From Candidatus Shikimatogenerans bostrichidophilus (GTDB taxonomy: Bacteria > Bacteroidota > Bacteroidia > Flavobacteriales > Blattabacteriaceae), in contig CP099830.1 in assembly GCA_029851325.1 (NCBI GenBank), positions 43,366-63,138 on the forward strand: a DNA stretch of 19,773 nt. Reading direction: 5' to 3'. Each line of letters begins with the position of its first letter. Position 1 is the stretch's first letter. The position numbers were made by a program, and so were the translations under genes. Below are positions 1 to 8,233 of this stretch, in pieces. The notes under the pieces were generated by a model. The model did no database searches, was not told the DNA's origin, and worked only from the letters and a program-made list of their open reading frames with translations.

Positions 1-1
1 A

Positions 2-838
2 TATAGTGATAATATGAATATGGATGATATATTCTCTAATTTTGGTGATATATTTAGTGATGAATTTGAATCTTTTACTGAATTTGGTTTTAAAAAAAAA
101 AAAGTAAATCGATTTAAAGGAAGTAATTTAAAAATTAAAATTAAAGTTTCTTTAGAAGATATTTATTATGGTAGAAATAAAACTATAAAAATTAAAAGAA
201 TGAAGGTAGCTCCTGGGGTAAATTTTAAAACTTGTGTAAATTGTAATGGGACAGGGGTCGTTACTAATATTACTAATACATTTCTGGGTAAAATGCAAAC
301 TACTATTCAATGTAGTTTTTGTAAAGGAATTGGGAGAATAATTACTAATGTACCTTACAATGCTAATAAGCAGGGTTTAATATCAGTTATAGAATTAGTC
401 CAAATAACTATTCCTAAAGGCGTAAATGACAATGGAATATTTAAAATTCCTGGAAAAGGAAATGAAGCTCCTTTCGGAGGAAAAAATGGCGATTTAATTA
501 TAGTTTTTAAAGAAATTCCTCACAAATTATTTAAAAGAGAAGGAAACGATTTACATACGAAATTATATATATCTATCCCAGAAGCTATATTAGGTAGTAG
601 AAAAAAAATTAAAACATTAAGTGGTTTTATTAAAGTTAATATACCTAAAGGAACTCAATCTGGGAAAAAATTATTATTAAAAGGGAAAGGATTACCATAT
701 AATGGATATGGATATGGATATAGTTATGGAAATTTAATTATACATATATATTTATGGACTCCTATTAAAATTAACAAGGAACAAAAAATATATTTTGAAA
801 AAATTAAAAAGAATAAAAATTTTGTTCCTAAAAATTAA
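2..838 (+). CDS. dnaJ: Chaperone DnaJ (Hsp40), 5' end outside the window
   Basis: DnaJ is the Hsp40 co-chaperone that delivers unfolded protein to DnaK and stimulates its ATPase. The frame is open to the left edge (codons for YSDN precede the first ATG at 14), and the J domain is not visible, so the true start lies upstream; about 95-100 residues are missing compared with a usual DnaJ of about 375. Numbering from the ATG at 14, a Gly-poor remnant of the G/F linker (MNMDDIFSNFGDIF) leads into the substrate-binding domain (RFKGSNLKIKIKVSLEDI). Two zinc motifs follow, CVNCNGTG (about 74-81) and CSFCKGIG (about 100-107), then the second beta domain (IPGKGNEAPFGGKNGDL) and the C-terminal dimer region (LWTPIKI). 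Having only the central pair of four possible CxxCxGxG motifs is, from memory, normal for flavobacterial DnaJ. A hexanucleotide repeat inserts GYGYGYSYG near residue 231. Stop TAA; mnmA starts 14 bp later. Confidence 0.95.
   Translation, partial: YSDNMNMDDIFSNFGDIFSDEFESFTEFGFKKKKVNRFKGSNLKIKIKVSLEDIYYGRNKTIKIKRMKVAPGVNFKTCVNCNGTGVVTNITNTFLGKMQTTIQCSFCKGIGRIITNVPYNANKQGLISVIELVQITIPKGVNDNGIFKIPGKGNEAPFGGKNGDLIIVFKEIPHKLFKREGNDLHTKLYISIPEAILGSRKKIKTLSGFIKVNIPKGTQSGKKLLLKGKGLPYNGYGYGYSYGNLIIHIYLWTPIKINKEQKIYFEKIKKNKNFVPKN
704..721 (+). repeat. Three tandem GGATAT hexanucleotides inside dnaJ
   Basis: Three exact copies of GGATAT lie in frame and encode GYGYGY, followed by a related SYG. In other DnaJ proteins this turn is a short segment of the type GYGxGD before the final beta strands. 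The extra residues therefore look like an in-frame slippage expansion in a surface loop. Confidence 0.75.
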
Positions 839-852
839 TATAGGAAATAAAT

Positions 853-1977
853 ATGACAAAAAAAGTAGCAGTAGCATTATCAGGGGGAGTAGATTCTAGT
901 GTATCAGCTTATTTATTAAAAAAAAAAGGATATTATGTAATTGCACTTTTTATGTATAATTGGTATAATAAAGATTGTATGTGGGAAGATATGAGATATG
1001 CTATGTTAATTTCTAATAAATTAAATATACCTTTTTATGTATTGGATCTAAGAAAAGAATATATGAAATTAGTTGTTAATTATATGATAAATGGATATAA
1101 AAAAGGAATTACTCCTAACCCTGATATAATATGTAATGAAAAAATTAAATTTGGGCTTTTTTTAAATAAAGCCTTAAAATTAGATGTAGATTATATAGCT
1201 ACTGGTCATTATGTAATTAAAAAAAAAATAATAAAAAATAATAAAATTATTTATAGTTTATTTACTGGAAAAGATAAAAAAAAAGATCAATCTTATTTTT
1301 TATGTAGAATAAATCAATATCAATTATCAAAATCTTTATTTCCATTAGGTAATTTTACGAAAAAAGAAGTTCGTAAAATTGCTTTTAAATTAAACTTTTA
1401 TAATTATAATAAAAAAGATTCTCAAGGTCTATGTTTTATAGGGAAAATAAATCTTATAAATTTTTTAAAAAAAAAAATAAAAAATAATATAGGAGATATT
1501 ATATATATTTCATCTAAAAAAAAAAATAAAAAAAATAATTATAACAATGTAGAATATGATAAAATCTATAAATCTAAAAAAATTGGTAAGCATTTAGGTT
1601 ATTATTATTTCACTATAGGACAAAGAAAACATTTAAATATAAGTGGACAAAAACACCCTTTATATTTATTAAATAAACATATAAAAAAAAATATTTTATA
1701 TGTAAGTAAAAAAAAGCATATTGAATTATATAAAAAAGTTATATTTATTAAACAAGAAACAATACATTGGATAAGAAATTTATTTAAAAATTCCAAGGAT
1801 AAATTAATAGTTATGTGTAAAATAAGATATAATGTAAAAAAACAAAAAGCTTTATTATACTATTTAAATACTGGTATATTAGTAAAATTTTATAAAAATC
1901 AATATGCTGTTACTCCTGGACAATTTATAGTATGGTATTTTAAAAATGAATTAATTGGGTCAGGTATAATAAATTAA
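853..1977 (+). CDS. mnmA: tRNA-specific 2-thiouridylase MnmA
   Basis: MnmA makes the 2-thio group of the wobble uridine (s2U34) in the tRNAs for Lys, Glu and Gln, using ATP and a persulfide sulfur donor. The 374-residue length is normal for the family. The ATP pyrophosphatase P-loop SGGVDSS is at residues 10-16. The first catalytic cysteine is C94 in NPDIICNEKIKFG, and the persulfide cysteine is C194 in SQGLCFIG; these match Cys102 and Cys199 of the E. coli enzyme. The ATGHY and DQSYFL segments are also typical. The C-terminal beta-barrel part ends in TPGQFIVWY...GSGII, as expected. AGGA at 842-845 lies 7 nt before the ATG and could be a ribosome-binding site, although Bacteroidota rarely rely on one. 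The gene is probably cotranscribed with dnaJ (14-bp gap) and mtaB (13-bp gap). The small Lys/Asn-rich stretch at about residues 213-242 looks like drift. Confidence 0.96.
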   Translation: MTKKVAVALSGGVDSSVSAYLLKKKGYYVIALFMYNWYNKDCMWEDMRYAMLISNKLNIPFYVLDLRKEYMKLVVNYMINGYKKGITPNPDIICNEKIKFGLFLNKALKLDVDYIATGHYVIKKKIIKNNKIIYSLFTGKDKKKDQSYFLCRINQYQLSKSLFPLGNFTKKEVRKIAFKLNFYNYNKKDSQGLCFIGKINLINFLKKKIKNNIGDIIYISSKKKNKKNNYNNVEYDKIYKSKKIGKHLGYYYFTIGQRKHLNISGQKHPLYLLNKHIKKNILYVSKKKHIELYKKVIFIKQETIHWIRNLFKNSKDKLIVMCKIRYNVKKQKALLYYLNTGILVKFYKNQYAVTPGQFIVWYFKNELIGSGIIN

Positions 1978-1990
1978 CTTTTAATTAAAT

Positions 1991-3274
1991 GTGATAAAAA
2001 AAATAGCTTTTTTTACTATTGGATGTAAATTAAATTTTTCAGAAACTTCTATAATAAAACAAAGTTTTATCAAAGATAAAACCAGATATAAAATAGTAGA
2101 TTTTAAAAAATTTGCCAATATTTATGTTATAAATACATGTTCAGTAACTCATAAAGCTGAAAAAGATTTAAAAATAAAAATTAATTCTATATTAAAAATT
2201 AATAAAAAGGCATTTATAGTAGCTATTGGATGTTATTCTCAAATAGAAAAAAATAAGTTATATAAATTCAAAGGGATTAAATTAGTATTAGGAAATGAAC
2301 ATAAATTTAATCTAAAAAAATATATAGATAAAGAGATATATTCTTGTGAATTATATACTATTCCTTATATATATAAAGATGCATATTCAATAGAACGTAA
2401 TAGAACTAGATCTTTTTTAAAAATCCAAGATGGATGTAATTATAAATGTACATATTGTACAATTCCAATAGCTAGAGGTAAATCTAGATCTAATAATATT
2501 GAAATAATAATAAGAAATATATATAAGTTATTAAATAAAAATATTAAAGAAATTGTTTTAACTGGGATTAATATAGGTGATTATAAATATAAAAATAATA
2601 ATTTATTAAAATTAATTAAAGAAATAAATAAAATAAAAGAATTAAAAAGGATAAGAATTTCTTCTATAGAACCTAATTTATTAAAAGATGAAATTATTGA
2701 ATTTATATCAAATAGTAATAAATTTGTTAATCATTTTCATATACCTTTACAATCAGGGAGTGATTATATATTAAAAAGAATGAAAAGAAGATATTTAACT
2801 AAAATTTATTTAGATAAAATAAAAAAAATTAAAAAATTAATCCCAGATGCATGTATAGGTTCAGATGTAATAGTAGGATTTCCTGGAGAAACTTTAAAAT
2901 TTTTTATGGAAACTTATAATCTTATAAAAAGTATTAATATATCATATTTACATGTATTCTCTTATTCTAAGAGAAAAAATACTGAAGCTTTTTATATGAA
3001 AGATCAAATACAAAATAATATAATATCATTCAGAAGTAAAACTTTAAGACATATATCATATTTAAAAACTAAAAACTTTTATAAAGGGTTTTTAGGTACT
3101 ATTAGACAAGTTTTATTTGAAAATAAAAAAAAAGAATGGTTATATGGATATACTGATAATTATATAAAAATAAAAGTAAAAAATAATAAAACATATATAA
3201 ATAAAATTAAAAATGTACTTTTAAATAAAATAGATAAAAAAAAAAATATAGTTATAGGTAAAATATATGATTAA
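1991..3274 (+). CDS. mtaB: tRNA t6A37 methylthiotransferase MtaB, GTG start
   Basis: MtaB is a radical-SAM enzyme that converts t6A37 to ms2t6A37 in ANN-decoding tRNAs. Its opening IGCKLNFSETS is the signature that separates MtaB from MiaB and RimO. Three N-terminal cysteines (C12, C50 in INTCSVTHKAE, C81 in IGCYSQ) would bind the auxiliary 4Fe-4S cluster. The radical-SAM triad is C149, C153 and C156 (CNYKCTYC), followed by IPIARGKSRS. HIPLQSGSD and DVIVGFPGE are further family motifs, and a TRAM-like end contains YGYTDNYIKI. At 427 residues it is full length. The start must be GTG at 1991: the ATG at 1989 is in another frame and meets TGA at once, and the conserved N-terminus begins here. 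The last 8 nt overlap prmC. Iron-sulfur cluster supply and t6A synthesis must come from genes outside the window or from the host. Confidence 0.95.
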   Translation: MIKKIAFFTIGCKLNFSETSIIKQSFIKDKTRYKIVDFKKFANIYVINTCSVTHKAEKDLKIKINSILKINKKAFIVAIGCYSQIEKNKLYKFKGIKLVLGNEHKFNLKKYIDKEIYSCELYTIPYIYKDAYSIERNRTRSFLKIQDGCNYKCTYCTIPIARGKSRSNNIEIIIRNIYKLLNKNIKEIVLTGINIGDYKYKNNNLLKLIKEINKIKELKRIRISSIEPNLLKDEIIEFISNSNKFVNHFHIPLQSGSDYILKRMKRRYLTKIYLDKIKKIKKLIPDACIGSDVIVGFPGETLKFFMETYNLIKSINISYLHVFSYSKRKNTEAFYMKDQIQNNIISFRSKTLRHISYLKTKNFYKGFLGTIRQVLFENKKKEWLYGYTDNYIKIKVKNNKTYINKIKNVLLNKIDKKKNIVIGKIYD

Positions 3275-4160
3275 TATTAATAATTGTTATAAAATATTTT
3301 TTAATAAATTAAAAAATGTTTATTCATTTTATGAAATAAAGAAATTATTTTTTATTTTATTTACTCATCTTTTAAAATGTAGTATTCATAAATTATATTT
3401 TTATATTTTAAATGATAAAAAAATAACTATAAATAAATATAATAATTTTATTTATGCTATATATAAATTAAGGGATAAATATCCTATTCAATATATTATA
3501 AAATATACTTATTTTAAAGGGATAAAAATTTTTTTAAATAATAATATTTTTATCCCTAGACAAGAAACTGAAGAATTAGTTAATTTAATAATTAAAGATA
3601 ATAAAAAAAAAAAAAAATTAAATATATTAGATATATGTACAGGAAGTGGATGTATCTCTATATATATTAAGAAAAAATTATATAATTGTAATATTTATTG
3701 TTTAGATAACTATAAAAATATTTTATTAATAGCTAAAAAAAATTTTATTTATAATAATCTTAATAATAAAATATATTACTATAAATTTAATTTATTAAAT
3801 AATAAAATAAAATATAATTTTTTTTTAAAAAAAATACCTAAGTTTGATTTAATTATTAGTAATCCTCCATATATTTCTTATAAAGAATATTATAAATATA
3901 TAAATACAAATATTTTTTATGAACCTTATAAATCTATATTTGTTTTAGATAATGATAAAATTATTTTTTATAAAAAAATTATGGAAAATTTTTATAAAAA
4001 AAAATTAAAAATAAATGGTATAATATATTTTGAAATATCTAATAAAATAAAAAATAAAATTTTTAATTATTTAAAAAAAAAATTTAATTCTGATACAATA
4101 GAAATTAAAAAAGATATAAACAATAATTATAGAATATTAAAAATTATTAAAAAAAAATGA
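3267..4160 (+). CDS. prmC: Release factor glutamine methyltransferase PrmC
   Basis: PrmC methylates the Gln of the GGQ motif in class I release factors; its likely substrate, RF1, is encoded at 12629-13690 with GGQ intact. The 297 residues comprise a degenerate helical N-terminal domain, the IPRQETEEL segment at 96-104 (usually IPRPETEEL), the SAM-binding motif DICTGSGC at 122-129, and the catalytic NPPY at 199-202, which binds the substrate Gln. The C-terminal strands are strongly Lys/Asn-rich. The start ATG overlaps the mtaB stop (ATGATTAA), and the TGA stop overlaps the ligA start (ATGA), so translational coupling is likely. An uninterrupted A15 run at 3603-3617, just before the SAM motif, is a site where polymerase slippage could change the frame. 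The TGA stop is one of only two in the window. Confidence 0.93.
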   Translation: MININNCYKIFFNKLKNVYSFYEIKKLFFILFTHLLKCSIHKLYFYILNDKKITINKYNNFIYAIYKLRDKYPIQYIIKYTYFKGIKIFLNNNIFIPRQETEELVNLIIKDNKKKKKLNILDICTGSGCISIYIKKKLYNCNIYCLDNYKNILLIAKKNFIYNNLNNKIYYYKFNLLNNKIKYNFFLKKIPKFDLIISNPPYISYKEYYKYINTNIFYEPYKSIFVLDNDKIIFYKKIMENFYKKKLKINGIIYFEISNKIKNKIFNYLKKKFNSDTIEIKKDINNNYRILKIIKKK

Positions 4161-5911
4161 GAAAAAAAATAAAATTATTAATAATAAAATTATCTAAATA
4201 TATAAATTATCATAATTATAGATATTATATATTAAACAAACCTATAATTACTAATTATGAATATGATAAAACCTTTAACAGATTAATAAAATTAGAAAAA
4301 AAATATAAAAAATATTATAAATATACCCCTACTAAAAATTTAAATAATAATATATTAAGAAATAATAATAAAATTAATATTATTAAACATTTTTTTAGAA
4401 TGTATTCTATAAATCATGTATATAATAAAAAAAACCTACTTTTATGGATAAATAATATAAAAAATAAAATAGGTAAAAATAATAAGTATATATGTGAATT
4501 AAAATATGATGGTATTGCAATTAGTATTATATATAAATATGGCATATTAAATACTGCTATTACTAGAGGAGATGGTAAATATGGTAATATTCTACTTAAA
4601 AATGTTTTATATATTAAAAATATACCTTTATTTGTAAATAAAATAAAAAATATTAAATTATTCGATCTTAAAGGAGAAATAGTTTATTCAAAAAAAAATT
4701 TTATTTTTTTAAATAAAATTAGAAAAACTAAAGGAAAAAAAAAATTTTCTAATCCAAGAAATGCTGCTAATGGGAGTATACATAATATGAAGTATGATAA
4801 ACTTAATATATTATATAAAAAAAAATTAGAATTTATACCATATTTTATATATACTAAAAATAGCAAATTTAATAAAAATATTTTTAATCAATTTAAATGT
4901 CTAAAATTTTTAAATTTTTTTTTTTTTAAATTTCAAAATAAATCTTATAAATTATGTAAAACAAATGAGGATATAATTAATTATATTAATTATTGGGAAA
5001 AAAATATAAATAAAAGTAAATATCCGATAGATGGTATAGTTATAAAAATTAATAATTTTAATATACAAAAAGAATTAAAATCTAATAATGTTTTTCATAA
5101 ATGGTGTATAGCTTATAAGTTTAAAGATAAAAAATATATAACTACATTAAAAAATGTTTATTACACTATAGGTAAAAGTGGAATTATTGTCCCTATAGTA
5201 AAATTTTATCCTATAAAAATTAGTGGTACTATAGTTAAAAAGGCTACTTTATATAATAGCAATATTTTTTTTAAATATAATTTATCTATTAAAGATAAAA
5301 TAATAATTAAAAAGTCTGGGAATATAATCCCAAAAATTATAAAAAATATTAATCATAAAATAAAAAAAAATTATAAATATATTAATTTTCCTTTATATTG
5401 TCCAAGTTGCTATAGTCTTTTGAAAAAAAAAAAGAATAAAATTTATTGTGTAAATAATAAAAAATGCATTAAACAAATACTAGAAAGATTTAAACATTTT
5501 ATTGGAAAAAATGCTATGAATATTAAAATTAATAAAAATATTTTAAAAAAATTTTTATTTTATAAAATAATAAATAATATTTCTGATTTATATAGTTTAA
5601 AACTATCTCATTTTATGTTAGTAAATACTACTTATAAAGAAGCTAAAAGAATACTTATAGAAATTAAACAATCTAAGTATAAAACTTTTGCTAGTGTTTT
5701 ATATTCTTTATGTATCCCAAATATCGGAATATATATATCTAATAAAATAGAAAATAAATATAATTCTATTGATAAACTTTTAATAGATATTAATAATAAA
5801 AATATAAAGATAGATAACTTAGGTGAAAAAACTATAATACGAATAAAAAAATTTTATAAAAATAATATTAAAATTATAAAAAAATTAAAAAAAATAGGTA
5901 TAAATATATGA
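4157..5911 (+). CDS. ligA: NAD-dependent DNA ligase LigA lacking the BRCT domain
   Basis: LigA seals nicks during replication and repair using NAD+. An N-terminal Ia-like segment binds NAD (YYILNKPIITNYEYD, about 22-37). The adenylated lysine is K116 in ELKYDGIAI. NPRNAANGS (199-207) and IDGIVIKIN (291-299) are nucleotidyltransferase motifs, and the OB fold carries GKSGIIVPIVKF (339-350). The zinc finger keeps all four cysteines, C415, C418, C431 and C437. Helix-hairpin-helix repeats follow (SLCIPNIGIYISNKI, IDNLGEKT), and the protein ends at residue 584 with KIGINI, exactly where a BRCT domain would begin in the usual enzymes of about 670 residues. The catalytic parts look complete, so I infer an active but trimmed ligase. 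It starts inside the prmC stop (ATGA) and its own TGA overlaps the truA start in the same way. Confidence 0.95.
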   Translation: MRKKIKLLIIKLSKYINYHNYRYYILNKPIITNYEYDKTFNRLIKLEKKYKKYYKYTPTKNLNNNILRNNNKINIIKHFFRMYSINHVYNKKNLLLWINNIKNKIGKNNKYICELKYDGIAISIIYKYGILNTAITRGDGKYGNILLKNVLYIKNIPLFVNKIKNIKLFDLKGEIVYSKKNFIFLNKIRKTKGKKKFSNPRNAANGSIHNMKYDKLNILYKKKLEFIPYFIYTKNSKFNKNIFNQFKCLKFLNFFFFKFQNKSYKLCKTNEDIINYINYWEKNINKSKYPIDGIVIKINNFNIQKELKSNNVFHKWCIAYKFKDKKYITTLKNVYYTIGKSGIIVPIVKFYPIKISGTIVKKATLYNSNIFFKYNLSIKDKIIIKKSGNIIPKIIKNINHKIKKNYKYINFPLYCPSCYSLLKKKKNKIYCVNNKKCIKQILERFKHFIGKNAMNIKINKNILKKFLFYKIINNISDLYSLKLSHFMLVNTTYKEAKRILIEIKQSKYKTFASVLYSLCIPNIGIYISNKIENKYNSIDKLLIDINNKNIKIDNLGEKTIIRIKKFYKNNIKIIKKLKKIGINI

Positions 5912-6654
5912 GATATTTTATAAAATTATCTTACAAAGGGAATAATTATCATGGATGGCAAAAACAAATAAATAATATTACTATAGAAGAAGAAATAGAA
6001 AAGAAATTATATATAATTCTTAAAGAGAAAATTAATATAATTGGAGCAAGTCGTACAGATAGTGGGGTACATGCAAATATTATGTTTGCTCATTTTGATT
6101 ATAATTTTTTTATTAATAAAAAATTTTTTTTATATAAAATAAATTTACTAATTTCTAATTACATAAATATAAAAGATATTTTTTTAGTAAAGCCTACCAT
6201 ACATGCTAGATATGATGCAAAATATCGAATATATAAATATATAATTTCTTATTATAAAAATCCATTTACTAATAAATTATATTGGTATTGGTATTATAAA
6301 AAAAAATTAAATATTTATTTAATGAATAAAGCTATTAAAATAATAATAAATAGAAAAAAATTTAATTTATTTACAAAAAAAAATAAACAAATTAAGAATT
6401 ATATATGTAATATCTTTTATGCATATTGGGTAAAAGTTAATAAATATATTTTTTTTTATATTAAATCAAATAGATTTTTAAGAAAAATGGTTAGAATAAT
6501 TATAGCTATATGTATAGAAGTTGGGGTAAAAAATATAACAATATATGAATTAATAAAACAAATTAAAAACAATAAGATTAATTATAATATTTCTGTTCCT
6601 CCATATGGCCTATATTTAAATAAAATTAAATATGATAAAAAGATTTATCTATAA
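5908..6654 (+). CDS. truA: tRNA pseudouridine(38-40) synthase TruA
   Basis: TruA isomerises uridines 38-40 in the anticodon stem of many tRNAs. The N-terminus MRYFIKLSYKGNNYHGWQKQ is typical. The catalytic aspartate is D51 in SRTDSGVHA (usually GRTDAGVHA), matching Asp60 of E. coli. Further family segments are HARYDAKYRIYKY and NRFLRKMVR, the latter matching the usual FLRNMVR. The length of 248 residues is normal. It is the last gene of the plus-strand run from dnaJ, coupled to ligA through an ATGA overlap, and its final 10 nt overlap the 3' end of rpmF on the other strand. No terminator hairpin is visible between these convergent genes. Confidence 0.95.
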   Translation: MRYFIKLSYKGNNYHGWQKQINNITIEEEIEKKLYIILKEKINIIGASRTDSGVHANIMFAHFDYNFFINKKFFLYKINLLISNYINIKDIFLVKPTIHARYDAKYRIYKYIISYYKNPFTNKLYWYWYYKKKLNIYLMNKAIKIIINRKKFNLFTKKNKQIKNYICNIFYAYWVKVNKYIFFYIKSNRFLRKMVRIIIAICIEVGVKNITIYELIKQIKNNKINYNISVPPYGLYLNKIKYDKKIYL

Positions 6655-6845
6655 ATAATAATTTTATTATCTTTATAATAATATATTTTTTTATTTTTTT
6701 TTTTTATAATTTTTATATTATGATATTTTTGATAAAAATCTTTTTTTTTATTATAAACTAATAAAGGTAATAGTTTTGTTTTTTTATAATGTGTTCTTCT
6801 CTTTTTTTTTTTTGATACTGAAGTTTTTTTCTTTGGATGTGCCAT
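6645..6845 (-). CDS. rpmF: 50S ribosomal protein L32
   Basis: L32 is a small protein of the large ribosomal subunit. The N-terminus MAHPKKKTSVSKKKKRRTHYK is the conserved part (bacterial pattern MAHPKxKxSKxRRDKRRTHxK). The remaining 45 residues are diverged and very Lys/Tyr/Ile-rich, but keep a final KIYYYKDNKIIIY resembling the usual KLYYRG tail. No zinc-binding cysteines are present, and at 66 residues it is slightly longer than usual. It lies directly downstream of yceD (16-bp gap), the partner with which it is cotranscribed in many bacteria. The fatty-acid genes often found next in this cluster are absent, and truA converges on it instead. Confidence 0.93.
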   Translation of the reverse strand: MAHPKKKTSVSKKKKRRTHYKKTKLLPLLVYNKKKDFYQKYHNIKIIKKKNKKIYYYKDNKIIIYR

Positions 6846-6861
6846 AATATTAAGTTTTTTA

Positions 6862-7284
6862 TTATATATATTTTTTTATTTCTGGATTAATTTTTTTTAA
6901 TGGTACCATAAAATTTATACTTTCGTATATATATTTAGCTATATTTATTTTTCTATAATTTAATGGGATAATTAAAAAATTATCAGATTCTTCGTTTACA
7001 TATTTATTATTACTAAATATAATATTTAAAATTTTTTTTTTATTTATTTTAAAAATAAATTTTTTGTATGTTATATCACATTTTAATGTTATTTCCCCTA
7101 TAAAATTAAAATTAAATATAAAAAAATTATTATTCTTTTTTTTTTCTAAAAATATGTTTATTTTAGGATTTAAAAACTCTTCTTTATTATAAAAAAATAA
7201 TTTAAAGAAATTTTTATTAATATAAAATTTTATTTTTTCATAATTAGATAACAATGAAATATCATATATATTTTTTTTTATCAT
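6862..7284 (-). CDS. YceD-like (DUF177) protein, 23S rRNA accumulation factor
   Basis: This is a DUF177/YceD-family protein; family members are linked to normal accumulation of 23S rRNA, and the gene characteristically sits just upstream of rpmF, as here. The recognisable core runs from a Phe/Leu-rich start through NFIGEITLKCDITYKKF (the family's G-x-x-x-x-x-C-D segment, about residues 60-76) to LIIPLNYRKINIAKYIYES and MVPLKKINPE, which closely follows the flavobacterial pattern VNVAQYIYE...VPxKRxHP. It ends soon after, at 140 residues, whereas free-living relatives have roughly 170-180 with an acidic tail and often a second Cys motif. That tail is lost. There is a 1-bp gap to the upstream trxB stop, suggesting one transcript trxB-yceD-rpmF. 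The molecular function is inferred from the family and context only. Confidence 0.82.
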   Translation of the reverse strand: MIKKNIYDISLLSNYEKIKFYINKNFFKLFFYNKEEFLNPKINIFLEKKKNNNFFIFNFNFIGEITLKCDITYKKFIFKINKKKILNIIFSNNKYVNEESDNFLIIPLNYRKINIAKYIYESINFMVPLKKINPEIKKYI

Positions 7285-7285
7285 A

Positions 7286-8221
7286 TTAATTTATTTTTAA
7301 TAAATATTTTTCTACATCTATAGCAGCCATACATCCTGTCCCTGCAGATGTTATAGCTTGTTTATATTTATTATCTTGTACCTCTCCTGCTGCAAATATA
7401 CCAGGAATATTTGTTTTTGTAGATTTATTATAAGTTTTTATATATCCACTTTTATCCATTTTAATTTTATTTTTAAAAATTAATGTATTCGGAGAATAAC
7501 CAATAGCTATAAAAACACCAGATAATTTTTTATATTTTACAGTTTTATTCTTATTATTAAATATTTTAATATATTTTAATGTTTTTCCCCCTATAAATTT
7601 TAAAATTTTATAATTAAATAATATATGTATATTTTTTATTTTATAAATTTTATTTTGTAAATATTGTGATCCTTTAAATTTATTTTTTCTTACAATTAAA
7701 TATATTTTTTTACAAATTCTTGATAAATATATCGATTCTTCTAAAGCTGTATCCCCACCTCCTATCACTGCTACTATTTTATTTTTAAAAATTATACCAT
7801 CACATGTAGCACAATATGATATACCAAATCCTAAAAATTTTTTTTCTGTTTTTATATTTAATTTATTAGGTAAAGACCCTGTTGCTATTATTATACTTTT
7901 AGTTTTAATTTTATCTCCATTATCACTATATAATATATAATAAGGGAATTTATTAAATAAAATTTTTAATTTTAATATACTATTTATTTTTATTCTACTA
8001 CCAAATTTTAAGGCTTGTTTATACATCTCATTCATTAATTTTACCCCTAATATACCTTTTGAAAATCCTGGATAATTTTCTACTATTGTAGTAGTTATTA
8101 ATTGACCTCCTTGTAAATATCCAGTATATAATATATGTTTTATATTTGATCTAGCTAAGTATATAGCTGCAGAATAGCCTGCTGGGCCTGAACCTATTAT
8201 AATACTATCATAATCTTTCAT
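7286..8221 (-). CDS. trxB: Thioredoxin reductase TrxB
   Basis: TrxB is an FAD flavoprotein that passes electrons from NADPH to thioredoxin. I start it at MKDYDSIIIGSGPAGYSAA (ATG at 8221), which places the FAD-binding GSGPAGY at residues 10-16 as usual. A longer frame from 8236 would only add MFFFK and has no support. Further landmarks are the redox-active CATC pair (C137 and C140), the NADPH-binding GGGDTALEES at about 154-163, and the second FAD motif GIFAAGEVQDNKYKQAITSAGTGCMAA near the C-terminus. With 311 residues it is full length. It is the first gene of a minus-strand group with yceD (1-bp gap) and rpmF, and is divergent from rho. A possible Bacteroidota -7 promoter box lies 12 nt upstream of the start. 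Confidence 0.96.
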   Translation of the reverse strand: MKDYDSIIIGSGPAGYSAAIYLARSNIKHILYTGYLQGGQLITTTIVENYPGFSKGILGVKLMNEMYKQALKFGSRIKINSILKLKILFNKFPYYILYSDNGDKIKTKSIIIATGSLPNKLNIKTEKKFLGFGISYCATCDGIIFKNKIVAVIGGGDTALEESIYLSRICKKIYLIVRKNKFKGSQYLQNKIYKIKNIHILFNYKILKFIGGKTLKYIKIFNNKNKTVKYKKLSGVFIAIGYSPNTLIFKNKIKMDKSGYIKTYNKSTKTNIPGIFAAGEVQDNKYKQAITSAGTGCMAAIDVEKYLLKIN

Positions 8222-8233
8222 TTTAAAAAAAAA

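Noticed and set aside
14..838. Loss of two of four zinc motifs in DnaJ as a sign of decay.
   Set aside because: The spacing and the sequence in place of the first motif (APGVNFKTC) match the flavobacterial DnaJ type, which as I recall naturally has only two motifs.
1605..1796. Minus-strand Cys/Phe-rich open frame within mnmA, and a similar one at 4684-4866 in ligA.
   Set aside because: Both are antisense to conserved enzymes, and Phe/Leu/Ile-rich products are expected from poly-A coding strands.
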